From assembly GCF_008086045.1 (NCBI RefSeq), contig NZ_VSEY01000041.1, forward strand, positions 60,853 through 124,852: a DNA stretch of 64,000 nucleotides. Reading direction: 5' to 3'. Positions within the stretch are counted from its first letter, which is position 1. Every line of letters starts with the position of its first letter. This document shows positions 28,013 to 39,702 of the stretch, in pieces. The notes below the pieces were generated by a model that saw only the letters and a list, made by a program, of their open reading frames with translations, was not told the DNA's origin and searched no databases. A program made the position numbers and the translations under genes. The DNA comes from Nonomuraea sp. PA05. GTDB lineage: Bacteria; Actinomycetota; Actinomycetes; Streptosporangiales; Streptosporangiaceae.

Positions 28013-28084
28013 GCCCCCTTAGCTCAGGGGATAGAGCACCGGCCTCCGGAGCCGGGTGCGTAGGTTCGAATCCTACAGGGGGCA
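28013..28084 (+). tRNA. tRNA-Arg(CCG), AICE attachment site
   Basis: A 72-nt cloverleaf with acceptor stem GCCCCCT/AGGGGGC and discriminator A, D arm, anticodon stem CCGGC/GCCGG around CTCCGGA (anticodon CCG), and T arm GTAGG-TTCGAAT-CCTAC. No encoded CCA. Its 3' part from 28044 is repeated at 53503-53543, marking it as the insertion site of the element downstream. Confidence 0.95.
28044..28084. repeat. attL direct repeat
   Basis: Left copy of the 41-bp att repeat, inside the tRNA-Arg gene from the anticodon loop to the discriminator base. It differs from the right copy at two positions that pair with each other in the T stem. Exact crossover point not determinable. Confidence 0.88.
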
Positions 28085-28652
28085 CTCGACCTTGATCAGC
28101 AGTTCCGGCCGCTGACCAGGGCAAACATCGCAGGAACGGGCGGGCCTCCAGTCTCACGGAGTCCCGCCCGTTCTCGTTGACGCTCACGGGCCGTGGGCCA
28201 GTTGTGGGCCATGGTAGAGCTTCCATCCAAGCCCCGAACGCCACAAGGCGACCTATGCCACCTGTGCTTCCTCAGATGCCATTGACGTCAGCGCGGTATA
28301 GCAGAACCGCCGGGCGTGCGCCCTTCTCCGGACAGTACTGTCACGCCGGGTGGGCAACCGTCAGACGAGAACTCGTACACGAGCGACTACAGCTAACGAA
28401 GTGGCAGACTCCCCGTCCACCAACTGGAAGAACGAAGCCCTGATGCGACATGATGTGTTCGCAACGCTGACTACGGTTGAATCCAAGGAGACCCTGGAGT
28501 GGAACCTGTGTTCGGGCGTTCGCCGTGGCTAACCTCATCCGTCCGCCCAGCAGGACGTGGGTAAGACGCGAAACTCTCAAACATCATCTTGCAGGCGGAG
28601 AGATCTTGAACTTTAGCAACGTGGCGGCCCAGGCAATAAAGGAATCGCACTA
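28085..28652. other. left-end region with integrase arm-type repeats
   Basis: 568 bp without a recognisable gene. It contains the hairpin at 28134-28173 and two copies of GTGGGCCA (28193-28200 and 28204-28211), 11 bp apart, which look like arm-type integrase sites because equivalent pairs lie near the right end. The remainder presumably holds the promoter of hsdM. Confidence 0.6.
28134..28173 (+). terminator. hairpin after tRNA-Arg
   Basis: GAACGGGCGGGCCTCC and GGAGTCCCGCCCGTTC form a 16-bp stem with one mismatch and an 8-nt loop, a likely terminator for the tRNA transcript. A near copy follows the right att repeat. Confidence 0.7.
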
Positions 28653-30242
28653 GTGGCAGGCCGGCCCCGCAAGCAGCAGGCGGCCAGGCCTGAAAAGTCC
28701 CTGGAGCAGCGCCTATGGGACGCCGCCGATGCCCTACGCGGAAACCAGGAGCCGAGCGAGTACAAGCACGTCGTCCTCGGCTTGGTGTTCCTGAAGTACA
28801 TCTCTGACCGCTTCGAGGAACGCCGCAACGCCATCGAGGCTGGATTGAGCAATCCGGATTCCGAGGAGTACATCCCGAACGAATCGCGCCGGGCTGAGTT
28901 CCTCGAAAGCCGTGATGAATACACCAGCCACAACGCCTTCTGGGTACCCGGCCCGGCGCGCTGGCAGGCCATCCAGGATCGAGCCAAGCTGCCCACCATC
29001 GGCCAGGACATTGACACGGCGATGGACCTCATCGAGAAGGAGAACCGCACCCTCCGCGGCGTGCTGCCGCGCAACTATGGCCGCGAGGGGCTCGACAAGG
29101 GTCGCCTCGGTCAGTTGGTCGACCTCATTGGCAGCATCGGCTTCACCGAGTCGGACGACCATGGGTCGGATGACGTGCTCGGTCGAGTCTACGAGTACTT
29201 CCTTGGTCAGTTCGCCGGCAAGGAGACCGGCAAGGATGCCGGCGCGTTCTACACGCCGCGAAGCGTGGTAAAGACGCTGGTCGAGATGTTGGAGCCATAC
29301 AAAGGGCGCGTCCTAGACCCGGCCTGCGGTTCGGGTGGCATGTTTGTGCAGTCCACCGAATTCGTGAAGGCTCACGGCGGCAAGCGCACCGACATCTCGA
29401 TATATGGCCAGGAGTTCACCGACACCACATGGCGGCTGGCCAGAATGAACCTCGCACTGCGCGGCATCGAGGCCGACCTCGGCGATCGCTCCGCCGACTC
29501 CTTTAGCCAAGACCTGCACCCCGATCTGCGAGCCGACTTCGTGCTTGCCAATCCACCGTTCAATGTCTCGAACTGGTGGGACGCCAAGCTCGCCGACGAC
29601 CCGCGTTGGAGGTACGGCACCCCGCCTACCGGCAACGCCAACTTCGCTTGGGTGCAGCACTTCATATATCACCTGTCGCCAAGGGGTACGGCTGGCTTTG
29701 TGCTAGCCAATGGGTCGCTATCCAGCAAGAGCGTCGGCGAGGGCGACATCCGGCGCAAGCTGGTTGAGGCCGACCTAGTGGACTGCATCGTGGCCATGCC
29801 AGACAAGCTGTTCTTCAACACCGGCATTCCGGTCAGCCTGTGGTTCGTCTCTAAGGATCGGCACGGCAACGGCCACCGCAGGCGCGAGAGAGAAGTGCTG
29901 TTCATCGATGCGCGCAAGCTCGGGCGAATGCAAACGCGGAGGCTGCGAGTTCTCGACGACAGCGACATCGCCAAGATTGCCGACATCTACCACGCCTGGC
30001 GCAACCATGACGGCGGCTACGAGAACGTACCCGGCTTTGCTAGCGCCGCGAAGCTGAACGAGATCGAGCAGCATGACTTCGTCCTGACACCTGGACGGTA
30101 CGTCGGTACCGAAGAAGCCGAAGCCGACGACGAGCCGATTAATAAAAAGATTGCCCGGCTCACCAAGGAATTGTACGCCGAGTTCGATCGCGGACGCGAG
30201 CTTGAGGCAGCCGTACGTGAACGACTGGGTGATCTTCAGTGA
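28653..30242 (+). CDS. hsdM: type I restriction-modification system, methyltransferase subunit HsdM
   Basis: A 529-residue N6-adenine methyltransferase subunit. HsdM N-terminal helical domain (about 15-150), then the catalytic domain with GAFYTPRSVV, motif I DPACGSGG and motif IV NPPF. GTG at 28653 is used. It methylates host DNA together with HsdS and forms the complete nuclease with HsdR. The stop overlaps the hsdS start. GC content is lower than in the chromosomal genes around the element, as expected for transferred cargo. Confidence 0.97.
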   Translation: MAGRPRKQQAARPEKSLEQRLWDAADALRGNQEPSEYKHVVLGLVFLKYISDRFEERRNAIEAGLSNPDSEEYIPNESRRAEFLESRDEYTSHNAFWVPGPARWQAIQDRAKLPTIGQDIDTAMDLIEKENRTLRGVLPRNYGREGLDKGRLGQLVDLIGSIGFTESDDHGSDDVLGRVYEYFLGQFAGKETGKDAGAFYTPRSVVKTLVEMLEPYKGRVLDPACGSGGMFVQSTEFVKAHGGKRTDISIYGQEFTDTTWRLARMNLALRGIEADLGDRSADSFSQDLHPDLRADFVLANPPFNVSNWWDAKLADDPRWRYGTPPTGNANFAWVQHFIYHLSPRGTAGFVLANGSLSSKSVGEGDIRRKLVEADLVDCIVAMPDKLFFNTGIPVSLWFVSKDRHGNGHRRREREVLFIDARKLGRMQTRRLRVLDDSDIAKIADIYHAWRNHDGGYENVPGFASAAKLNEIEQHDFVLTPGRYVGTEEAEADDEPINKKIARLTKELYAEFDRGRELEAAVRERLGDLQ

Positions 30243-31419
30243 CCGAATGGCCCTACGTGAGGCTCTCCGAGGTGTGCGAGAAGCCCCAGTATGGAGCAAT
30301 CGCAAAGGGATCGGCTGAGCCCGTCGGCCCTTTGTTCGTCCGACAGACCGATATTGCATCCGGTCGTATCAAGTGGTCGTCGGTGCCTTACTGCGACCTC
30401 GACCCTTCGGAGTTCGAAAAGTACGCAATCCGACCCGGCGACCTGCTCATATCCCGGCTCGGGAATGGGGTCGGCAACGCAGCAACGGTGAGTGAGACGC
30501 GGAGCGCCGTGTTCGCTGGGTACCTAGTTCGGTTCCAAGCAAGAGCGTCTGTAGCAGTTCCAGAGTTCCTTGGTTATCAACTCCAGTCGAAGGCATGGAG
30601 GCAGCATGTCGCGGGATTCCGTTCTGGTGCTGCGCAACCTACGCTCAACGCTCAACAAATGGGCGACTTTCAGTTCACGCTACCTCCGTTAGGCCTGCAG
30701 CGCGGCATAGCCGCCACTCTCAGCGCGCTGGATGACAAGATCGAGTCGAACCGTCACATCGAGGACCTGGTGCTCGACCTCGCCGAGGCCATGTATGTCG
30801 ATGAGTGTGCGCAGGGCTCGGAACTCCTGCTGCTAAAGGACTCTGGGCGATGGTTGTCGGGTGGCACTCCGAGCACGTCAACAACCGAGTACTGGGGCGG
30901 AGACCTACCCTGGATCTCGGCGGCGAGCCTGAAGAGCTTCTACGTGGACGCCAGCGATCGAACACTTACGGCGGCCGGAGCAGCCGTTGCTACCCACATC
31001 GTGCCGGCAGGGACCGTATTGATGGTGGTGCGCGGAATGAGCCTCAAAACCGAGTTTCGGTTTGGTGTGGCGCAGCGTGATGTCGCGTTTGGCCAGGATT
31101 GTAAGGCGATCCTTCCTCGGATCGACAGTTCAGTTCTGGCGGTCGCGCTCCGCGCGAACCGCGAAACCATCCTTGGCCTGGTCGACGAGGCTGGACACGG
31201 GACAGGTCGACTTGCCACGGATCGGCTCGAACGCCTACCCATTGAGGTTCCGACCGATACCCGGTTCGCCAAGGTGGCCGACTCGTTGCTTGCGCGTGGC
31301 ACACAGGCAGCTCGCGAGAACCATCATCTGGTCCAATTCCGCGACGCACTCTTGCCCGAACTCATCTCAGGTCGTATCCGCGTCCCCGAAGCACATCGAG
31401 CTGTGGAGGAGGCTATCGC

Positions 31420-31423
<4 letters not shown>
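30239..31423 (+). CDS. hsdS: type I restriction-modification system, specificity subunit HsdS
   Basis: A 394-residue DNA-recognition subunit with two target-recognition domains, each followed by a conserved helix (LQRGIAATLSALDDKIESN after the first, and the C-terminal segment FRDALLPELISGRI). It sets the bipartite target sequence of both methylation and cleavage; the target cannot be read from the protein. GTG start overlaps hsdM; the stop overlaps the hsdR start. Confidence 0.93.
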
Positions 31424-34563
<3,140 letters not shown>

Positions 34564-34574
34564 AAATAGGAACT

Positions 34575-34623
34575 GGAGACCCCGGTCAAGCCCTTTTCCT
34601 TCGCCAGCGTTGCCGGGGTCTCC
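34575..34623. terminator. inverted repeat between hsdR and int
   Basis: GGAGACCCCGG (34575-34585) and CCGGGGTCTCC (34613-34623) are perfect 11-bp complements, directly after hsdR and before the convergent integrase gene. Probably a bidirectional terminator. Confidence 0.65.
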
Positions 34624-34703
34624 GTAGCGCATCAAGGTCTTACCTGTCTTCGCTGGCCCTCACCACTTGAGAGCATGTTTCAGATTCCTACGACTGGACT
34701 CCT

Positions 34704-36068
34704 TCAGTTATCGAGGGCGGTCTCGATTTGGCGATTGATCTGGCCGTCCCGCCCATCGAGGCACTTGGCGTACCGCTTGAGGAGGACCTCCACGCTGTTG
34801 CCCGCGCGCTCCGCTACTACCGACGCGTCGACGCCTGCGTTGAGCCACGTGGACAGGGCGGCGTGGCGCAGGTCGTAGGGCTTTCCAGCGAGGGGTGAGG
34901 TGACCTTTTCCGGAGCCAGGGCGAAGTGGCGGGCCTCTTCCCAGGCCCGTGAGTAGGTAGATGCGCCTAGGACGCCACGGCGCTCGTTCCGGAACAGCCG
35001 TCCGTCTGAGGCTGTGCCGAACTCCTTGAGGTGTGCGAGCAGGATGGCCACCAGTTCCGGTGGGATTGGCACGGGCCTGACCTCGCGTTCCCCTCGCTGC
35101 TTGAGCCCGCGTTGATCGTGTACGTCACCGCTGTCGGTCCACTGCTTGCCGCTGCTAGGACGGGTGATCTCGAGAGTGAGCAACCCCCACCCTTCCTCGG
35201 GCAGAAGGCAGTCGGTCTCACGGAGCCCGATTGCCTCGGCCGGACGGAGGCCTGCGAAGTAGAGCGTGGCGAAGAAGGCCACGAGGCGGCGGCCTCGTCC
35301 GCGGTGCCAACTGCCGACGTAGGAGAGGCTCACGAGGAGTTCGCGGGCCTGGGCGGGGTTGACCACGCAGCGCCGGTCAACGGTGTTGTCCCTGGCCACC
35401 TTCTTCTGCTTGACGCGCTTGAGAGGGTTCTCGGCCAGTTCGCCGAGGTCGATCGCGTATTCAAGGGCGGTGTTGAGGCCGCGGCGCCGGCGGGCCGTCG
35501 TGTCGGCCGCCGCGCGCTTGCCGTCGCGCGTGAGCGTGAGTTGCTCGCAGACGTTGCGCGCCACGATGGGGTCTGCGAGGTCTCTCACGTTGATCGTGCC
35601 CTTCTGGAGCAGGCGAACGGCATAGGCAAGATGAGGCGGGGCCTCCTCGCCCTCCTGACGCGGGATGAGGGCCCATTGCATCGCCGCTCTGATCTCTCTC
35701 TTCGGGAGGCCGGAAGCCTCGTCCGCCAGCATGGCGAACGTGGCGACGGTGAGGCTGTCTACGATGCTCTCGCGGGTCTTGGCAGCGGCTGCCTTCCAGC
35801 GCATGCGCACGTACTTGCGGCAGAAGTCGTACCAGGTCAGCGCAACCTTCTCCGTCTTCGTCACAGAGGCGGGCAAGCCGGTGAGTGTGTCGAAGGGCTC
35901 GCCCTTCTTGGCTGCCTTGAGCAGGTCGGCCCGAAAGTGGTCGGCGAGGGCGCGGGTGAGGAAGGACTTAGACTTGGGCTCCGTACCGACCTTCCAGCGG
36001 AGTTCGTAGGGCTTGGCGCGGCCCTTGCGCTGGCGGATGGTCCAGATGACGACGTCGAGGGTTTCCAT
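34704..36068 (-). CDS. int: tyrosine-type site-specific integrase
   Basis: A 454-residue recombinase. An N-terminal arm-binding and core-binding region is followed by a catalytic domain with Arg in FAGLRPAEAIGL, LRH in YDLRHAALSTWL and the nucleophile Tyr in LLKRYAKCL. ATG at 36068 is preceded by GGAGG at seven bases. It integrates the element at the tRNA-Arg att site. Unlike most AICEs the integrase is ~6.6 kb from the att site, because hsdMSR lies between. It follows the excisionase gene by 11 bp. Confidence 0.95.
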   Translation of the reverse strand: METLDVVIWTIRQRKGRAKPYELRWKVGTEPKSKSFLTRALADHFRADLLKAAKKGEPFDTLTGLPASVTKTEKVALTWYDFCRKYVRMRWKAAAAKTRESIVDSLTVATFAMLADEASGLPKREIRAAMQWALIPRQEGEEAPPHLAYAVRLLQKGTINVRDLADPIVARNVCEQLTLTRDGKRAAADTTARRRRGLNTALEYAIDLGELAENPLKRVKQKKVARDNTVDRRCVVNPAQARELLVSLSYVGSWHRGRGRRLVAFFATLYFAGLRPAEAIGLRETDCLLPEEGWGLLTLEITRPSSGKQWTDSGDVHDQRGLKQRGEREVRPVPIPPELVAILLAHLKEFGTASDGRLFRNERRGVLGASTYSRAWEEARHFALAPEKVTSPLAGKPYDLRHAALSTWLNAGVDASVVAERAGNSVEVLLKRYAKCLDGRDGQINRQIETALDN

Positions 36069-36079
36069 GTGTTGTCCTC

Positions 36080-36274
36080 CTAGGCTGCGGTCTGCTCGAA
36101 GGTGGTGAGCCAGGCGTCCAGGTCGCAGCGGCGGACCTTGCGCTTGCCGTTGGGCAGTTTCAGGGACCTCGGGCCGCGGCCGGTGTGCAGCCAGCGGTAG
36201 AAGGTGGATTTCGGGACGTCGATCTCGTCGAGGACCTCGGCGATGGTGAGCAGGCTCTTGGGACGTGTCGTCAT
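36080..36274 (-). CDS. xis: excisionase-like helix-turn-helix protein
   Basis: A 64-residue protein, MTTRPKSLLTIAEVLDEI followed by VPKSTFYRWLHTG, a MerR-type/HTH_17 domain typical of AICE excisionases, with basic GKRKVRRCDLDAWL at the end. ATG at 36274 chosen as the first Met at the domain; upstream extension has no coding character. Directly upstream of int on the same strand. It should bias recombination toward excision. Confidence 0.85.
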   Translation of the reverse strand: MTTRPKSLLTIAEVLDEIDVPKSTFYRWLHTGRGPRSLKLPNGKRKVRRCDLDAWLTTFEQTAA

Positions 36275-36449
36275 GGTGGCGGCTGCCTTTCGGGCATCGT
36301 GATCGGTGCTGGGTGATGCCTCGGCGGTTGTGCTTGGCGACTGGTCGCCGAGGGTGCTCGTGGGTAGTTGGGCAGGGATAAGCCGTCCCAGCCGTCCCAG
36401 GATCATTTCCGCAGGTCAACCCTGGGACGGCTTGATTTGGCGGGACGGG

Positions 36450-37628
36450 TCATGCCGTCCCAGCGATCGGAGCCGTCCCGCTCTGACCTGCGGTGACGAG
36501 GCTGGGACGGCTGGGACGGCTCTCCCTCTCGATCGGCAATACATCGGCCTCAGGAAGAGGGCCGAGGGCCGGGCAGTAGCGCCCCCAGGAGTCGGCGAAG
36601 TCAGCCCGCTGATAGCCCTTGGCCTGCATGCCGTTGGGGAAGCGGATGTTGGCTGAGCGGATGTCGTACTCGCGTAGCATCGTGCCGAGCTTCATCGCGG
36701 TCAGTCCGGCCGGGCCGTGGTCGGCCCATTCGCTCTCGGGGTCACTTTTGAGGCGCTCCAATAGTACGGCGGTGGGTAGGGCGGTGTCGGGACCGAACGC
36801 GGTGCGGCAGGCGGACAGCAGGCGTACTCGGGCTGACGTCTGGCCGTTGTCGTCGGCCTCGGCGGTGAGCGTCACAGTGGCGGCGCGGGCGCGATCAGGC
36901 CAGCTCTCCCCCGCGTGGTCCGCGACGATGACGAGGGGTTCCCAGGTGTCGGCGGCGCGGTCTTCTACCGGCATGCTGGGTTCTGCCGCTTCCAAGCCGG
37001 ACAGGTCAGCGCGGAGCCACAGGTTCAGATCGGTGGCCAGGTCGCGGAGAGCGGGCCGGTCACGGCGGTGGCGGTAGGGAGCGGCGTTCTCGCCGGGGGC
37101 GCGGCGGCGCATACGGATGACGACGGCGCGGTCCTCGATGGTGTCAGGCATCGCGCCGATGCCGGCGAGTGCGGCCATGGCGAAGGTCGGAATGCTTTCC
37201 ACGCGGTTGGTGGCGGCGTCGTAGCGCTTGGCCGGGCGGTTGCGCTGGTGTCCGGCGTTGAGCAGGCCGCGGAGGTCTTCGTTGCCGTCGGCCTTGGGGC
37301 CGAAGATGGTGTCGGCCTCGTCCACGAGCATGGTGGGCGGGTCTTCGGTGATGGAGCGGTACACGGCGGCGCTGGAGGAATTGACGGTGATGAACGGCTC
37401 GTGGCAGGTGGCCTCCACCACGTCCAGGAGACGGGACTTGCCGCAGCGTTTCTCCGGGCCTCGGATGACCAAGCGGGGCGCGTGAGCCCATGCGGGCTGG
37501 GCGTGGGTGGCGGCGATCCAGAGGGTGACGGCGTCGGCGGTCTCGGGGCTCGGCAGGATGACGTAGCGGGTCAGCGCGGCGCGTAGTCGGTCGAGCAGGG
37601 CGCCGCCGGTGGGTGTGCGGTCGTTCAT
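36450..37628 (-). CDS. DUF3631 replication ATPase
   Basis: A 392-residue protein with Walker A GPEKRCGKSRLLD and Walker B MLVDEADTIFG, then a DUF3631 C-terminal region. Such proteins are helicase-like partners of prim-pol proteins in AICE replication. ATG at 37628 has AAGGAG upstream. It follows the prim-pol gene by 23 bp. In many elements the two activities are one polypeptide; here they are separate genes, both apparently intact. Confidence 0.85.
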   Translation of the reverse strand: MNDRTPTGGALLDRLRAALTRYVILPSPETADAVTLWIAATHAQPAWAHAPRLVIRGPEKRCGKSRLLDVVEATCHEPFITVNSSSAAVYRSITEDPPTMLVDEADTIFGPKADGNEDLRGLLNAGHQRNRPAKRYDAATNRVESIPTFAMAALAGIGAMPDTIEDRAVVIRMRRRAPGENAAPYRHRRDRPALRDLATDLNLWLRADLSGLEAAEPSMPVEDRAADTWEPLVIVADHAGESWPDRARAATVTLTAEADDNGQTSARVRLLSACRTAFGPDTALPTAVLLERLKSDPESEWADHGPAGLTAMKLGTMLREYDIRSANIRFPNGMQAKGYQRADFADSWGRYCPALGPLPEADVLPIERESRPSRPSLVTAGQSGTAPIAGTA

Positions 37629-37651
37629 GGTTGGTGCTCCTTGGCTGGTGG

Positions 37652-38578
37652 TCATGCGGCCCTGCAACGGCGTGGCTGGGCTTTCATGCCTGCGGACAAT
37701 CCCGAGGCGATGACGGCGGCGATCTCGCGAGGCGGGTTCGGATCGCCTTCGGCGTTCGCGGTCTCGGCGGCGGATTGGAGGGCGGTGATGATGACCTCGG
37801 CAGGCAGCACGCCGCGTGTGACGAGTTGGCCCAGGTTGAAGGCGGCGGTGTTGAGCGTGCGGTTGCGGGTGCCGCGTTGGGCGGCGGCCACGCGTTCGAC
37901 CTCGCCGCGTAGTGCGGCCTCGCCGTACTTGGTCAGCCGGTGATCGGGCAGGTTGGCCAGCAGATCGGCGGCGCTCATCGAAGGTGGTGCGGCGGGTGTG
38001 AGCGCCTCGGCGAGCCAAGCCGGGAGCGGTGCGAGTGGCAGATGGTGAATGATCTCGTAAGGGCCGGTGCCGTCCGGCTGGGTGACGTGGCTGCCAGGGC
38101 CGACGACGTAGCCGCCGCAGGCGCGGGTGTCGATCAGCCAGCCGAGCCCGCCCTTGTGGCCTGCGCTGTTGCGCAGCTGTAGGCCCTCAGGCGGGGTGAA
38201 GTAGAGATGCGTGCCGCCGCGCCGGGTTCGGACGGTGAAGGTGTCGTCGGGGTAGGGCTGGCCGTGCTCGGCGCACAGCAGGCGGAAGACCTGCTCTCCG
38301 TTCTGCGGCTGGTGCTGGTCGAGGCCGGCGGGCGGGTGCTCGCCGGGCTTGGGCTGGTCGAGGTCGATCACGACCAGGCGGGACGGGCCGCAGGCGATGC
38401 CGATGTTGTACGGCTGGCGGGGCCAGCAGGCGGCGATGCGGTCGGTGTCGGTGGTGGCGTGCCGCTCCCAGTCGGTGAAGCCACGCAACGGCTTCTTGCC
38501 GCGCGGGGTGAGCGGGAAGACACACCAGCCACGGGCTGCGGCCTCAAGGGCGGCGCGGGTCAGGTCAGGCCACCCCAT
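37652..38578 (-). CDS. bifunctional DNA primase/polymerase (prim-pol)
   Basis: A 308-residue protein starting MGWPDLTRAALEAAARGWCVFPL, with the archaeo-eukaryotic primase core: IGIACGPSRLVVIDLDQP (metal-binding Asp pair), THLYFTPP (catalytic His) and GGYVVGPGSH. It should prime and extend new strands during element replication, defining a prim-pol-type AICE. ATG at 38578 is preferred over an upstream one. Followed by the DUF3631 ATPase. Confidence 0.9.
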   Translation of the reverse strand: MGWPDLTRAALEAAARGWCVFPLTPRGKKPLRGFTDWERHATTDTDRIAACWPRQPYNIGIACGPSRLVVIDLDQPKPGEHPPAGLDQHQPQNGEQVFRLLCAEHGQPYPDDTFTVRTRRGGTHLYFTPPEGLQLRNSAGHKGGLGWLIDTRACGGYVVGPGSHVTQPDGTGPYEIIHHLPLAPLPAWLAEALTPAAPPSMSAADLLANLPDHRLTKYGEAALRGEVERVAAAQRGTRNRTLNTAAFNLGQLVTRGVLPAEVIITALQSAAETANAEGDPNPPREIAAVIASGLSAGMKAQPRRCRAA

Positions 38579-38771
38579 TGGACGCCTCCTTGACCTCAAG
38601 GAACCGGAGGCGGTAACCCTCGGAGGGGACATGCCTGAGTGCGTCCAATGGGGTGGCGGCGTGCACGTCGAGCGTGAGCCGACCCCGGCCGAGGTGGTTG
38701 AGGTCTTCCAGGTGCGGGCGCGGTGTGATCGTTCGGGTGTAGCGGTGGGAACGTGTGCTGGTCGATGTCAT
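38565..38771 (-). CDS. small hypothetical protein
   Basis: A 68-residue basic protein (LEDLNHLGRGRLTLDVHAATPLDALRHVPS) that overlaps the prim-pol start by 14 bp on the same strand. Consistent position in the replication operon supports expression; no family recognised. Confidence 0.5.
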   Translation of the reverse strand: MTSTSTRSHRYTRTITPRPHLEDLNHLGRGRLTLDVHAATPLDALRHVPSEGYRLRFLEVKEASNGVA

Positions 38772-38870
38772 GCTGGCAGTGCCTTTCCTCGTGATCGGGG
38801 TGGGTGGCCTCGGCGGTTGTGCTTGGCGGCTGGTCGCCGAGGCCGTATCCCGGTGCTGCGGTGAGCGGGG

Positions 38871-39317
38871 CTAGAACGGCGGCTTGTCGCCTGTCGGGGC
38901 GGTGGTGGCCCATGCGTCGGGCGCGCTGCCGTTGTGGCTGGTAAAGGCCTTGCGGGCCGCTCTGGCGGGCTTGGCGGTGGCGAAGCGCAGGGAAGGGCCG
39001 ATCTCGTCCACGGTCATCTCGAAGACGGTGCGGTTCTCGCCCTCGTCGGTCTCGTAGGTGCGCATCCGGAGCTGTCCGGAGGCGATGACGCGGGTGCCTC
39101 GGGTGAGGGACTCGCAGATGTGCTCGCCGAGGTCGCGCCAGGCCGAGCAGCGCATGAACAGGGCCTCACCGTCCTCCCACTGCTCAAGCTGCTTGTTGTA
39201 GACACGCGGGCTTGAGGCGATGGTGAACGTGGCGACAGCCGTACCGGTCTGGGTGAAGCGCAGTTCGGGGTCGTTGGTCAGGTTGCCGATGATCGTGATG
39301 GTGGTCTCGCCGGACAT
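38871..39317 (-). CDS. ssb: single-stranded DNA-binding protein
   Basis: A 148-residue OB-fold protein, MSGETTITIIGNLTNDPELR, then the conserved FTIASSPR and FMRCSAWRDLGEHI segments. The disordered C-terminus ends GDKPPF, resembling the acidic DDIPF tip used to recruit partners but with only one acidic residue. ATG at 39317 follows GGAAGG. It is an element-borne second SSB, likely for element replication. Confidence 0.93.
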   Translation of the reverse strand: MSGETTITIIGNLTNDPELRFTQTGTAVATFTIASSPRVYNKQLEQWEDGEALFMRCSAWRDLGEHICESLTRGTRVIASGQLRMRTYETDEGENRTVFEMTVDEIGPSLRFATAKPARAARKAFTSHNGSAPDAWATTAPTGDKPPF

Positions 39318-39342
39318 GGCGGGTTCCTTCCGTAGGACTGGG

Positions 39343-39561
39343 TCAGTGAGTGCCGTCGCGGTACAGGCGGCGGGCGTAGACGTAGAGCTGCCAGCCGAGG
39401 CGAGGCCGCATGCCGGTGCCGTCACAGGCGCGGCAGGTGCGGTTCTTGCCGCCGGGTCGGCATCGCAGGCAGGCGCCCCAGGGTGAGGCCAGGCAGAAGC
39501 CCTTGTAACCGAACGTGACGATCGATAGGCAGAGGACTAGCAGGACGATGGCGGTGGCCAT
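39343..39561 (-). CDS. small membrane protein with Cys-pair motif
   Basis: A 72-residue protein with one N-terminal membrane segment (MATAIVLLVLCLSIVTFGY) and two CxxC pairs (CLRC and CRAC) that could bind zinc. Proteins of this shape recur beside ssb and tra genes of actinomycete elements. Function unknown. Confidence 0.65.
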   Translation of the reverse strand: MATAIVLLVLCLSIVTFGYKGFCLASPWGACLRCRPGGKNRTCRACDGTGMRPRLGWQLYVYARRLYRDGTH

Positions 39562-39652
39562 GTGAGCCTCCAGGGCCGTTTCCAGAGTTTCCGCAGGTCA
39601 GGGGTCTAGGTGCTAGATCGCAGGTCGGACGCGGTTTTGGGCTCTAGGAGGG

Positions 39653-39690
39653 CCTCTAGACCTAGAGGGGGCTGCCTCTAGGTCTAGAGG
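39653..39690. repeat. CTAG-rich perfect inverted repeat, candidate clt locus
   Basis: CCTCTAGACCTAGAGG (39653-39668) and CCTCTAGGTCTAGAGG (39675-39690) are exact reverse complements separated by six bases, and each arm is itself a near palindrome. Further CTAG copies lie at about 39605, 39613 and 39643. The cluster sits just after the traB stop and before the next gene. It could be a terminator or operator, or the cis-acting transfer locus bound by TraB. Confidence 0.7.
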
Positions 39691-39702
39691 CGATCGGCTG
39701 GG

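Noticed and set aside
36300..36860. Additional small genes opposite the DUF3631 gene
   Set aside because: Antisense frames without motifs or ribosome-binding sites.
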